DNA of 19,605 bases from Strigomonas culicis (taxonomy: Eukaryota > Euglenozoa > Kinetoplastea > Trypanosomatida > Trypanosomatidae): NCBI GenBank assembly GCA_000482145.1, contig AUXH01000368.1:1-19605 (forward strand), given 5' to 3'. The notes beneath the pieces were generated by a model. It had not been told where the DNA came from. It saw only the letters and a list, made by a program, of their open reading frames with translations, and made no database searches. Below, piece by piece: positions 1 through 8,071 of this stretch (position 1 is the first letter of the stretch; each line of letters begins with the position of its first letter). Both the position numbers and the translations under genes were made by a program.

Positions 1-1
1 C

Positions 2-634
2 GCGCTCGCGACCGCCGCGGACGCCGCCGCGCGGTGGGAGGCGCAGTGCGTGCGCCTCGTCGCCGCGCGCGCGGCGGCCCCCGCCGGCGACGACGGGGCG
101 GCCGCCTGTGCGACGGGGCCGGACAGCGAGGAGGATGGCGATGACAGCGATGATGAGGATGCGGCCTTCGCGCGCTGCCTGGAGGCGAAGGCCGTGGACC
201 TCGCCGTCAGCCTACAGGAGGCGCAGAGCCGCGCGGCGGTCGCGGAGGCGAAGTACGCGCAGCTCGCGCGCGCCCGGCTGCTCGAGCGCGGCGCAGCCGT
301 CGCGCTGCAGGCGGCGGCGGCGGCCGGCGGCCCGCTGACCGCGCGGCTGCAGCAGGTGAACGAGGAGCTGCGCGCCGCGCTCGTCGCGGCGGAGGCCGTC
401 GCGGAGCCGCTGCTGCGCGTCTACCAGGAGCTGCTGGAGCTGCATGCGCAGGAGGTCGCAGCGACGCAGGCCCTGCGCGCGCAGCTGCGACAGCGGGAGG
501 AGGAGCTGCAGCGGCAGCGGACCGGCGACCGCAGGCCGTCACGACAGACCGCCTCGGCACTCATACAGAGTAAACAGAGCACCGGCCCCGGCGGCCATTA
601 TGACGCAAGGGGCGTTTCTTCCTTCGACTCCTAA
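2..634 (+). CDS. 3' end of a coiled-coil protein (5' truncated by window edge)
   Basis: The reading frame is open from base 2 to the TAA at 632-634, so only the C-terminal ~210 residues are visible; the apparent start at base 50 is a GTG inside the frame. After an Ala-rich stretch comes an acidic Asp/Glu/Ser block (about 124-160), then a long Ala/Leu/Glu/Gln-rich region (about 180-530) with heptad-like spacing, including QQVNEELRAAL and QREEELQRQR, that should form coiled coil. The tail is Ser/Gly-rich and disordered-looking. No catalytic motif is visible. A cytoskeletal or motor-associated protein such as a kinesin tail is possible, but nothing here proves it. High GC and Ala content match the neighbouring genes. 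Confidence 0.75.
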   Translation, partial: ALATAADAAARWEAQCVRLVAARAAAPAGDDGAAACATGPDSEEDGDDSDDEDAAFARCLEAKAVDLAVSLQEAQSRAAVAEAKYAQLARARLLERGAAVALQAAAAAGGPLTARLQQVNEELRAALVAAEAVAEPLLRVYQELLELHAQEVAATQALRAQLRQREEELQRQRTGDRRPSRQTASALIQSKQSTGPGGHYDARGVSSFDS

Positions 635-776
635 CGCTTTAGGACGACACTGCTGATTTCTGCTAAGCACATCACTGGACACCTTTCGATTCTACTTTTC
701 ACGACAAGTCCATAAACAAATGAAGTTTCTGTAAGCGTGGGTATGTTGTTTTAGAGAAAACAAAAAGCTTATATAG

Positions 777-821
777 TTCTTTCCCTTCTCCCTTTTCTAT
801 GCTGGCATTGTAAAGAAACAG
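777..821 (+). promoter_or_regulatory. Predicted SL trans-splice acceptor for the J-protein gene
   Basis: A pyrimidine tract at about 777-798 is followed by AG at 814-815 and 820-821, giving a leader of about 75-80 nt with no ATG before 897. A second T-run (about 827-838) followed by AG at 857-858 is an alternative. The 262-bp spacer 635-896 holds nothing else recognisable. Confidence 0.5.
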
Positions 822-896
822 ATCGCTTTTTTTTTTTTAATAATCAATAACATATAAGTATATACATATTTATAAAGATAGAAGACCTAAGGTACA

Positions 897-2207
897 ATGG
901 TAAAGGAAACCGAGTTCTACGAGCTTCTCCACGTGGCGGTGGAGGCGGACGAGGCCGAGATCAAGCGCTCCTATCGCCGCCTTGCGCTGCGGTATCACCC
1001 CGACAAGAACCCCGGTGACGACGAGGCCGCGGAGATGTTCAAGAAGGTGAGCCACGCCTACGAGACGCTCAGCGACCCCGAGAAGCGCACGGTGTACGAC
1101 AAGTACGGCAAGGCCGGCCTCGACGGCAGCGGCGGGGAGGCCGGCTTCCACGACGCGTCCGACATCTTCTCCATGTTCTTCGGCGGCCACCGGCCGCGCG
1201 GCGAGCCGAAGCCGAAGGACCTCGTACACGAGCTGCCGCTCACGCTGGAGGAGATGTTCAGCGGCAAGACGGTCAAGCTGAGCGTCCTGCGCAACCGCCT
1301 CTGCCACACGTGCGGCGGCAACGGGCTCAAGGCGGGGGCGCAGAAGAGCACCTGCCGCGGCTGCCAGGGCCACGGCGTGCAGATCCGCATGCAGCAGATA
1401 TTCCCCGGCTTCGTGCAGCAAGCACAGGTGCGCTGCCAGGACTGCGGCGGCGAGGGCACGAGCGTGCGCCCGTCGGATGTCTGCCGCACCTGCGCCGGCA
1501 AGTGCGTCGTGCAGGACCAGAAGCAGCTCGACGCGGTCGTCGCTCCGGGCGCCGCGAAGAACGAGGTGCTGCTCTTCGAGGGCGAGGGCAACCAGGTCCC
1601 CGGCGTGCGGCTCTCCGGCGATATCATGATTGTGCTGGAGGAGAAGCCGCACCCCGTGTACCGCCGCATCGGCCGGCACCTGCTGGTGCACCACGCACTC
1701 GGCCTGAAGGAGGCGCTCTGTGGCTTCCACTTCGCGCTGCAGAGCCTCGACGGCAGGCTGCTGGACGTCACGGGGTCGCCCGGGCAGGTGATCGACCCCG
1801 AGGCCGCGTGGGAGCTGCGCGGGGAGGGTATGCCCAGCAAAGACGCGCCGCGCGGCAGCATCTACATCATCTTCAAGGTGAACTGGCCGACGACGCTCAC
1901 CGCGACGCAGGTGAACCGGCTCGCGCAGGCCTTCGAGCTGCCGGCGCGGCTGCCTCTCGTCGGCGGCCAGGTGCTCAAGCTGGAGCCCTACACGGAGGGT
2001 AAGAAGAAGCGGGGCGCCCAGTCGGGGGGACCCGGCCGCGGCCGCGGCCCCGCGAGGCAGGCGCGGCGCCGCCAGAACTCCCACAACGAAGAAGAATACG
2101 AGGAAGACTTCGAGGGCTTCATGGAGGACGACGACGACGAGGAGGAGATGCGCTTTAGAAGCCAAGGCTGCCGCGGCGGATCCCAGGTGGAGTGTGGTCA
2201 GATGTGA
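897..2207 (+). CDS. Type I (class A) DnaJ/HSP40 co-chaperone with C-terminal CaaX-like motif
   Basis: This is a 436-residue J-protein that should stimulate Hsp70 ATPase and pass on client proteins. The J domain spans residues ~4-72 with HPD at 34-36. The usual Gly/Phe linker is short. A cysteine-rich zinc region follows at 136-203 with four repeats: CHTCGGNG, CRGCQGHG, CQDCGGEG and CRTCAGKC; the last has Cys in place of the final Gly. Two beta-rich substrate-binding domains follow (e.g. HPVYRRIGRHL), then an Arg/Gly-rich and strongly acidic tail. The protein ends in CGQM, which fits a CaaX prenylation box as in yeast Ydj1 and human DNAJA1/2 (family knowledge). This predicts a cytosolic, partly membrane-attached chaperone. 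The ATG at 897 begins directly at the J domain. Length matches the family. Confidence 0.95.
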   Translation: MVKETEFYELLHVAVEADEAEIKRSYRRLALRYHPDKNPGDDEAAEMFKKVSHAYETLSDPEKRTVYDKYGKAGLDGSGGEAGFHDASDIFSMFFGGHRPRGEPKPKDLVHELPLTLEEMFSGKTVKLSVLRNRLCHTCGGNGLKAGAQKSTCRGCQGHGVQIRMQQIFPGFVQQAQVRCQDCGGEGTSVRPSDVCRTCAGKCVVQDQKQLDAVVAPGAAKNEVLLFEGEGNQVPGVRLSGDIMIVLEEKPHPVYRRIGRHLLVHHALGLKEALCGFHFALQSLDGRLLDVTGSPGQVIDPEAAWELRGEGMPSKDAPRGSIYIIFKVNWPTTLTATQVNRLAQAFELPARLPLVGGQVLKLEPYTEGKKKRGAQSGGPGRGRGPARQARRRQNSHNEEEYEEDFEGFMEDDDDEEEMRFRSQGCRGGSQVECGQM

Positions 2208-2769
2208 GCGCAGCAGCAGCCCGTGAGTCGCAGGTCGGTCCCATGATCCTATGGCCCCTGAATGGGGCTGACCGTTCGTTCTGTCCCTCGCTCTCTCTCT
2301 TTATCTCTATCTCGCTCGCTCTCTCACTCTGTGTGTTTGCACTATATGCTATCGAGCTTCCTGTTGTCCTCTTCACTTGTTGATAGGCTCTTGTCTTCAG
2401 CGCTATTGTTCTTATTGCAACACGGATGTCTCGATGCGGCCCTTACCATGGGGGGACAGTAAGCCTAAATGCGATTCTGTTCTTATAACATTAACTACTA
2501 AAGAAACAAAAAAAAAATCAATGAGAATGCTAATTATTATGATTATGATTATTGTTATTACTATAAGCATCATAATAACAGGAAAGGGGATGGCCTGATC
2601 TGGTGCGCGGCCGCCCGCTGGGTTCATGTATGCGCAAGTGCGATCTCCTTTATATCAGAACTTTCTCTCTCTCTATCTACTCCATGGTTCATCTTCAGTT
2701 GCACACAGACATACACTACCCCCTGCGTAGGTCCACAGAGCTTGGTGCTGCGGCCGCCGCCTCTCGTCC
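2208..2769 (+). other. Intergenic region: 3' UTR of J-protein and 5' leader of next gene
   Basis: There is no supported gene here. A CT-rich low-complexity stretch (about 2290-2332) may be an unused or minor splice-acceptor tract. An A/T-rich ATT/ATG-type repeat lies at about 2528-2578. Short open frames have no protein-like composition. Confidence 0.6.
2661..2698 (+). promoter_or_regulatory. Predicted SL trans-splice acceptor for first thioesterase-like gene
   Basis: A CT-rich tract (2661-2683) is followed by the AG at 2697-2698. The resulting 71-nt leader has no ATG before 2770. An ATG at 2684-2686 lies upstream of the acceptor and would be removed, which supports the start at 2770. Confidence 0.65.
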
Positions 2770-3372
2770 ATGTTGAAGCGTCTCTCCGCGGTGTGGGTGC
2801 CGGTCCTGCGGCACAACGCGCTCTTCCCGGAGGGCCTCGCGGGCTTCCTCGACGGCAACCCGGTGAGCCAGCGCGCCGCGCGCGACTTCAGCATCACGCC
2901 CGACCAGGTGTACGTCGCGCTGGAGCCGCACCCGAGGAAACCGGACGTGCGGGTGGCGACGATGATGGCCTTCCCGGCCACCGTGCGCGCCGGCAGCTGC
3001 GACGATGGCTACCTCACTCACGGCGCTGCCGTATCGATGTGTGACACGGTCAACTCGTACCAGGTGATGGAGCGGCTGCTGCCGGACCGCACCATCCACG
3101 TCTCGGTGTACCTGCAGGCGCAGGAGCTGCAGCCGGTGCGGGAGGGCGACCAGATCGTCATGATCAGCACCATCGACAAGATGGGCAAGCGGCTCGTGTA
3201 CTGCAAGACGGACATCTACCGGGACCTGGGGGAGGTCTCGGCAGCGATGGCGGCGCAGGAGGGCGAGGTGCGCACGGTGCGCGAGCTGCAGGTTGCGCTG
3301 ACGCGGTACCGGAAGGTCATCAGCGGGACCCACGTCAAGAGCATCCTCCACGGCGTGAAGAAGGGCGGGTGA
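2770..3372 (+). CDS. Hotdog-fold thioesterase-like protein (PaaI/THEM2-type), copy 1
   Basis: This 200-residue protein is probably an acyl-CoA thioesterase or a non-catalytic relative. The central helix of the hotdog fold is seen around THGAAVSMCDTVNSYQ (83-98), with Asp92 where PaaI/THEM2 enzymes keep an acidic residue. A beta-strand pattern follows: TIHVSVYLQAQELQPVREGD (108-127) and the Gly-containing turn DKMGKRLVYCKTDIY (136-150). The classical HGG before the helix is not clearly aligned, so catalysis is uncertain. The N-terminus (MLKRLSAVWVPVLRHNALF) is basic and hydrophobic without acidic residues, compatible with mitochondrial import. The next gene is a paralogue sharing GHV/HVKSIL-type C-terminal features. 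The C-terminal HVKSIL sits at 188-193. Confidence 0.75.
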   Translation: MLKRLSAVWVPVLRHNALFPEGLAGFLDGNPVSQRAARDFSITPDQVYVALEPHPRKPDVRVATMMAFPATVRAGSCDDGYLTHGAAVSMCDTVNSYQVMERLLPDRTIHVSVYLQAQELQPVREGDQIVMISTIDKMGKRLVYCKTDIYRDLGEVSAAMAAQEGEVRTVRELQVALTRYRKVISGTHVKSILHGVKKGG

Positions 3373-3717
3373 GGAGGCCCTGGTGGCGGGGGGAGGGGCT
3401 GTCGAAGGGGTGCGTGGGCTCCTCTTGGTTGATCCTATATTTGCGTAGCGCGCTTTTGTGTACGTCATGCAGGTGGCGTGTGGATATCGACGAAAAAGGA
3501 AGGAAATAAACGTCAAGCGGTGCCTTGACGGTCACTTGCTAGTGGTTGTTCCAAAAAGGAAAAAGGAAAAGGTGTCTTGAGTCAAAGAGAGCTGATGCGT
3601 TGCATGCGCGTATCTTTTTTTTTTTCTCAACTATCTGCTGTCTCTCTCCTTCCTTGCGCAGTGTTTCTTGTTTCTGATTAGTAACTCATTGCATCCCCGA
3701 CTGCCGCTCTGGAGCCG
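3373..3717 (+). other. Intergenic region between the two thioesterase-like genes
   Basis: No gene is supported. The left part is the G-rich 3' flank of copy 1; the middle has A/G-rich runs (about 3490-3580); the right part carries the splice tract for copy 2. I see no sign that the spacer itself is duplicated with the genes. Confidence 0.55.
3612..3661 (+). promoter_or_regulatory. Predicted SL trans-splice acceptor for second thioesterase-like gene
   Basis: A strong T/CT tract (about 3612-3657) ends in TTGCGCAG with AG at 3660-3661. The leader is 56 nt with no ATG before 3718. Confidence 0.75.
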
Positions 3718-4437
3718 ATGCCTCTCGACCTCACCCAGAGCCCCATCTGGCATCGCGCGGACGAGGTGGTCCCCACCTTCTACAAGAACTACAACGAGTA
3801 CTCGCATGAGTTCGACAAGTTCGGCGGCCCGCTGATGGCGCGCGACCTCCGGCTCACCGCGAACGACTTCCTCGTCGCGTATCTCAACGAGCGCGGGGCG
3901 GCGGATGACATCCAGGTGACGAGCCCGACCGGCCCCGACGCGGGGTTGCCCTTCCCCTATCTCTGCCTCGTGCCCTTCACCGCCGTCGACGCCGTGTGCG
4001 ACGCGGACGGCACGATGCCCATCAGCGCCGGCATCACCATGATGGACATGGTGACGTCCTTCCACATCATGATGGCGGTGCACGAGCAGGGGCACGTGTC
4101 GCTGTCCATGCAGTCCAACTACATCGCCCCCATGCGGCGCGGACAGCAGTGCTACCTCCTCACGAAGGTCGACCGAATGGGCCGCCGCATGGTGTTTGTG
4201 TCCACCGAGTTCCTCGAGCGGCGCGAGGACGCGACGGAGGAGATGCCGATGGGCACGGTGCAGGAGGTGCTTCTGGCCGTCAAGGCGCAGTACCGCGTGC
4301 TGCAGAACGTGAAGCACGTTAAGTCCATCCTGTCCGTGGCCGCCACGCAGCAGGGCGTCGCGCACCGCGAGAGGGAGCGGCAGGAGAAGCTGCGGCGGCA
4401 GCAGGAAGAGGGCGAGGGCGGGCAGGCGGCCCCGTGA
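3718..4437 (+). CDS. Hotdog-fold thioesterase-like protein, copy 2
   Basis: This 239-residue paralogue of the preceding gene shows the hotdog helix around ISAGITMMDMVTSFHIM (102-118), with Asp110 matching Asp92 of copy 1. It continues with HVSLSMQSNYIAPMRRG (126-142), the turn DRMGRRMVFVSTEF (152-165) and the shared HVKSIL at 200-205. It lacks the His-Gly pair seen in copy 1 (PISAG instead of LTHGA), so the two copies may differ in activity or substrate. The N-terminus has no obvious targeting sequence. It ends in a charged Arg/Glu/Gln helix of ~30 residues (215-236) that copy 1 lacks. Assignment to the PaaI/THEM2-like superfamily rests on the pattern only; the acyl substrate is unknown. Confidence 0.75.
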   Translation: MPLDLTQSPIWHRADEVVPTFYKNYNEYSHEFDKFGGPLMARDLRLTANDFLVAYLNERGAADDIQVTSPTGPDAGLPFPYLCLVPFTAVDAVCDADGTMPISAGITMMDMVTSFHIMMAVHEQGHVSLSMQSNYIAPMRRGQQCYLLTKVDRMGRRMVFVSTEFLERREDATEEMPMGTVQEVLLAVKAQYRVLQNVKHVKSILSVAATQQGVAHRERERQEKLRRQQEEGEGGQAAP

Positions 4438-4469
4438 TGGTCGGCCGCGTCGTCCTTGTTTGCTAGCGA

Positions 4470-4488
4470 TGGTGGTGGTGGTGGTGGT
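4470..4488 (+). repeat. (GGT)n microsatellite
   Basis: Six tandem GGT units lie just after the stop of the second thioesterase-like gene, in its 3' UTR. Confidence 0.9.
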
Positions 4489-4653
4489 TTTTGTAACTTT
4501 TTCTTTTTTTTTTACTTTGTGTCATCGGCTCACCTCTGTGGGCATATTTACGGACGCTGTAATCATCTTGTGTGTGTCGGGGGCGATATGGACGCTGCAG
4601 ATCGCGTTCCGAGCGACGTGTGCCAACACAAGACGGCAGTGTATGTGCGCACC

Positions 4654-4702
4654 ACTCTCTCTCTCTCTCCCACTTTCTCCCTCTCCTTCTTGGTCTCTCT
4701 AG
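4654..4702 (+). promoter_or_regulatory. Predicted SL trans-splice acceptor for the Ala-rich protein gene
   Basis: A long CT tract (about 4654-4700) runs directly into AG at 4701-4702. The leader is only 30 nt and contains no ATG before 4733. Confidence 0.8.
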
Positions 4703-4732
4703 TTCGTTACATTTCTTCTGTTCCTGCGCTAC

Positions 4733-5968
4733 ATGGCTAAGCGGAAGCGCAACGCGCGCCGGGAGCAGGCCGCCACCGCCGCCGCGACCGCGACGGAGGT
4801 GGTGGTGCTGCGGGAGGAGGAGGCAACCGCCGACGCCGTGCTGGACGGCGCGCTGCACGGCGTCGACGGCGTCGCGCAGGAGGCGAGCCGCTACCAGGCG
4901 CAGGCGGCGGACGGCGCGGCGCTGACGGCGCGCCAGTGCGAGCTGCTCGCGGCGATGGCGGCGCCCCACTGGCTGGCGCTGAGCGGCGCGGTGGTGCAGT
5001 ACGGCCTGCAGCTGCTGCCGCTGCTGGACGAGCTGCTGCAGCGCGTCGCGCTCGCCGTCTGCACCCCGGCGCTGTCGTCCGCCGAGAGCTGGGAGGTCGC
5101 GGCGCTGCTCGCCGTGTACTACCGCGCGGCAGCCGCGCCGCTGGTCGCCCAGCTCGCCGAGCTGCTGCAGCGCGCGGAGGGCCGCTGCCTGTGGGACTGC
5201 GCCTGCCTCGCGAGCCGCGCGCCGCGCAAGCTGGCGGCGCTGCGCACCATGCTGCTCGGCGCGGGGCCCTACCTGCCGCCCGCGCTGCTGCAGCGGCTCG
5301 CGCTGCGCCTCGCGGTCGAGGTCGTCGAGGACGGCATGAGGGAGGGGAGCGGCTGCCCGGTGCCCGCTGACAGCGCGGCCGCGGTCGTGCGGCTGCTCGG
5401 GGCCGCGCTGCAGGTCTGTCGGCCCGCCCCGCCGGAGCTCTTCGTGGCCGCCGCGCAGGCGCTGCGCCACCTCGCCGCGACGTACCACCGCGGCGCCGTC
5501 ACCGCGGCCGGCGGCGCGCCGCCGCTGGCGGAGGGCCGCGCGGTCATGACCGCCCTCGCGGAGCTGCGCGAGCTGCTGCACACGCTGCGCCACCCGGCCG
5601 TCGCCGCGGCGTACAGCGCGCCGCAGGTCGTCGTCGAGCACGCGCGGCGAAAGGTGTTCCTCCCGGCGCCGCCGCCGGCCGTGGCGGACGAGGCCAAGAA
5701 GGTGCGGACGGAGGAGCCGGCACCCGTCGCGGCGGTGGAGGCACCCGCCCCCGTCGCCGCCCCGCTCCCGCCGCCACGCGCCGTCGCCGCGGCGCCCGTT
5801 GTGCCGGCGCCAGCCAGCAGCGGCAGCGCCGCGCCGACTGCCCGGTCGGTGAGCACGCCGGCGGTCACCACCGCGGTGCGGCAGGCGCCGGCCGCACGCG
5901 CGCCGCCGCCGCCACGGCCGGCGGAGAGCGACAGCGACGATATTCCAGACATCAACATGGAGGACTAA
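4733..5968 (+). CDS. Conserved-looking Ala-rich helical protein of unknown function, likely nuclear
   Basis: I do not recognise this 411-residue protein. It opens with a basic stretch (MAKRKRNARREQ, 1-12) that could be a nuclear or nucleolar signal. Residues ~35-310 are Ala/Leu-rich with amphipathic helices and few breaks, suggesting an alpha-helical repeat fold. Residues ~315-395 are Pro/Ala-rich and probably disordered. The end, SDSDDIPDINMED, is acidic. A basic start and acidic tail resemble ribosome-biogenesis proteins such as the Rix1/PELP1 group, but this is speculation from shape alone. The extreme GC content makes the opposite strand open too, yet the splice tract, start and composition favour this strand. 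The start at 4733 is the first ATG after the acceptor. Confidence 0.7.
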   Translation: MAKRKRNARREQAATAAATATEVVVLREEEATADAVLDGALHGVDGVAQEASRYQAQAADGAALTARQCELLAAMAAPHWLALSGAVVQYGLQLLPLLDELLQRVALAVCTPALSSAESWEVAALLAVYYRAAAAPLVAQLAELLQRAEGRCLWDCACLASRAPRKLAALRTMLLGAGPYLPPALLQRLALRLAVEVVEDGMREGSGCPVPADSAAAVVRLLGAALQVCRPAPPELFVAAAQALRHLAATYHRGAVTAAGGAPPLAEGRAVMTALAELRELLHTLRHPAVAAAYSAPQVVVEHARRKVFLPAPPPAVADEAKKVRTEEPAPVAAVEAPAPVAAPLPPPRAVAAAPVVPAPASSGSAAPTARSVSTPAVTTAVRQAPAARAPPPPRPAESDSDDIPDINMED

Positions 5969-6410
5969 GGCGACGGCCATGGGCCGCACAGGGGCGGCGG
6001 CACGCATGAAAAGGGCGAGAGACGGCATCCCACTGAACGCGAAACGATTGAACACAAAATGGACAATAATAATATTAATTGTTAATGATAAAAAAAAAAC
6101 TGCGTCTACTTTTTTAAAAAAGAGTACATTTGATCAGAAAAGAAAAAAAAGAGATCGCTCTTATGAGGTCTATTAGGAACATCAACTAGTATGCTGTTAT
6201 GTATCATGCAACGTTCTCCTTCTTTTTTTTTCTGTTTTCACCCTTTGGCTGCGGACCCGTTGCAGCACTAGTATTACTTTTCTGAAGCTCAGCAGAAGGA
6301 AGCAGTTCAATCGAATAGAAACTCCTTCGTCCTTCATCATAGAAAGGAGAAGGAAAACGAGGAAGAAAGGTGTATAGATCGAAAACTCGGTGCCGACGCT
6401 CTCGCGGACG
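5969..6410 (+). other. Intergenic region: 3' UTR and leader of propeller-like gene
   Basis: No gene is supported. It holds A/T-rich DNA with A-runs at about 6090-6150, then a T-rich splice tract, then a purine-rich 145-nt leader (6266-6410) without any ATG. Confidence 0.55.
6214..6265 (+). promoter_or_regulatory. Predicted SL trans-splice acceptor for the propeller-like gene
   Basis: A CT/T-rich tract (about 6214-6245) is followed by CGTTGCAG, with AG at 6264-6265. The GTG at 6390-6392 lies in frame but the first ATG of the leader is at 6411, so 6411 is taken as the start. Confidence 0.6.
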
Positions 6411-7670
6411 ATGCTCCAGTGCATTGCTAGCTTGACGCTGCCGGGCTTCCCGCAGCAGACGCAGGTGCTGCGGCACGCGCTCAAGGGTGTCGCCGTGGCG
6501 GCCGTGAGCTACGCGCCGACCCCGGCGCCCTCCGCGCGCCCCTCCTTCACCATCGTGGAGGTCCGCCTGCCGTACGACCCGCGGGCGTCGCCGCAGCTGA
6601 CGCACGTGCCGCTGCCGGGCGGCGCGGTGACCGCGCTGACGCTCGTCCGCAGCAGTGACGGTGAGGACCTCTACGTGCTCGCGCAGTGCCAGCGCGCGCC
6701 CGACGCGGACGAGGAGGGCGGCGGCGCAACCGCCACGTACCTGTACAAGCGCACGGAGGGCGAGGCGCCGCAGGACGTCTTTGACGACGACGCGATTGAG
6801 ACAAACGCACAGCGTCACGCCTACATCCCGTACGGGGACGACGCCTGCGTGTACTACAAACGGCTCCCGCGGCCGGTGGAGGACGACGGGCTGCGCTGGA
6901 GCTGCGTCGCGCCCGTCACCACCCTCGAGACGTCCGTCGGCGGCGGCGCGGCCGCGCTCGTGGTGGCGGCCGGCGGCGGCGGCCTGACTGACCGGCCGAC
7001 GTCGCTGCAGCTGCTGCAGGTGCAGGGCACGCGCGCGGCGCCGCTCTGCACGGTCGAGCTCGGTTCGCTGGCGCACTTCGTCGTGGAGGGCGTGCTGCCG
7101 CTGCCGGGCACCTCCGACTGCGTGCTGCTGCGCTGCCACCACTGCGTCGTCGCGGTCGACCTTGCGGCCGTGCTGCGGCGCGCGAAGGCGGGCGACGCCG
7201 CGGCGGCGCCGCTGCAGCAGGTGTGGCAGTGGACGCCACACGACCGGCTGACCGCCGCCTGCGTGCTCGACCGCTACCTCTTCGCGACGACGGAGGACGG
7301 CGCGGTGGTGCAGTGGGCGCTCGACGGCGCGCTCGTCGCCTCGTCGCGCGCGCTCGCCGGCGCGGGGCTGCGCGGCCTGCACGCCGCCCACCTCACGGAG
7401 CTCTTCACCGCCGCGGCGGACGGGCTGTACCAGTGGGACTACCAAGACCTCCGCGCGGAGATGGCCGCCGGCGTCCCCGGCACCTCCGCGCTCGCGGACT
7501 ACCCCGCCGCGACGGTGCGCGCGGCCACCACGACGAACCCCTTTGCCTACGTGCCGCAGCGCCTCTCGGAGGCCGCGCTGGGCGAGGAGCTGTTGGCGAT
7601 GGGCGGCGACGGCGGCGTCGTCGCCGTTGTGGGCGAGTATGGCACCCTGCAGCTCTTTGTGAGTGCGTGA
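6411..7670 (+). CDS. Beta-propeller (WD40-like) protein, unknown function
   Basis: This 419-residue protein starts MLQCIASLTLPGF. It is rich in short beta strands separated by Gly/Asp turns along its whole length. The clearest WD-like blades lie in the second half (~271-343): VWQWTPHDRLTAACVLDRYL, ATTEDGAVVQWALDG and a blade ending in GLYQWDY. The last residues VVAVVGEYGTLQLFVSA look like the closing strand of a propeller. No enzyme motif is visible; such proteins usually act as scaffolds in larger complexes (family knowledge). Low-complexity Gly/Ala insertions occur near residues 100-105 and 178-194. I cannot assign a pathway. The start was moved to the ATG because the upstream in-frame codon is GTG. 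Confidence 0.75.
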   Translation: MLQCIASLTLPGFPQQTQVLRHALKGVAVAAVSYAPTPAPSARPSFTIVEVRLPYDPRASPQLTHVPLPGGAVTALTLVRSSDGEDLYVLAQCQRAPDADEEGGGATATYLYKRTEGEAPQDVFDDDAIETNAQRHAYIPYGDDACVYYKRLPRPVEDDGLRWSCVAPVTTLETSVGGGAAALVVAAGGGGLTDRPTSLQLLQVQGTRAAPLCTVELGSLAHFVVEGVLPLPGTSDCVLLRCHHCVVAVDLAAVLRRAKAGDAAAAPLQQVWQWTPHDRLTAACVLDRYLFATTEDGAVVQWALDGALVASSRALAGAGLRGLHAAHLTELFTAAADGLYQWDYQDLRAEMAAGVPGTSALADYPAATVRAATTTNPFAYVPQRLSEAALGEELLAMGGDGGVVAVVGEYGTLQLFVSA

Positions 7671-7956
7671 GCGGCCGTCGGGGGCGCAGGCGGTCGTGTG
7701 TGTGTGCCTTCACTTGTTTGATCATACAGTAACAGACATGTCATCATTAATATTGTTGTTTTGTTTATACATATATATATATATTTGTGTGTTTGTTTGT
7801 TTTTATTTTTCACTGTGACGTCAGAAGCGGGAAACACGGAAGTAAAAACGGAACTTGCGGTCCGCTCATCCCATCTATCCCTTTTGCGTATCGCTGTGCT
7901 TTCCTCTCCTCTGCTCTTCCATAAAAGAAAAGGTCAAAGGAAAAGAGACTGCGTAC

Positions 7957-8038
7957 TTTTTTCTCTCTTTCTCTAAAAAAAAAAAACGAACGAACGAACG
8001 AACAATCATTTTGCTTATTTAGTTATTACTCTTTACAG
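7957..8038 (+). promoter_or_regulatory. Predicted SL trans-splice acceptor for the 223-residue protein gene
   Basis: The pyrimidine tract lies at 7957-7974. The AG candidates are 8021-8022 and, preferred, CTTTACAG at 8037-8038. The leader is then 33 nt without ATG before 8072. The ACGA repeat and an A-run separate tract and AG, which is an unusually long gap. Confidence 0.5.
7986..8003 (+). repeat. (ACGA)n tetranucleotide microsatellite
   Basis: Four and a half tandem ACGA units follow an A-run, within the predicted splice-acceptor region. Confidence 0.9.
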
Positions 8039-8071
8039 ATACACCCCTCCCTCTCTCTCTCCACGCGCTAA

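Larger units (their letters stand above)
7671..8071 (+). other. Intergenic region with TA and ACGA microsatellites
   Basis: No gene is supported. It contains a TA run at about 7771-7784, mixed AT-rich DNA, and an (ACGA)n tetranucleotide repeat at 7986-8003 between the pyrimidine tract and the predicted acceptor of the next gene. Confidence 0.6.

Noticed and set aside
870..2165. 431-residue minus-strand frame opposite the J-protein
   Set aside because: The plus strand encodes an unmistakable J-protein; this is its mirror frame.
4463..6055. 530-residue minus-strand frame opposite the Ala-rich gene
   Set aside because: Arg/Ala low complexity and no minus-strand acceptor nearby; the plus strand has a strong acceptor and ATG.
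6390..6410. Upstream GTG start for the propeller-like protein
   Set aside because: Nuclear trypanosomatid genes start at ATG; the first ATG in the leader is 6411.
6204..7445. 413-residue minus-strand frame opposite the propeller-like gene
   Set aside because: Arg/Val/Leu-rich shadow without recognisable folds and without minus-strand splice signals.
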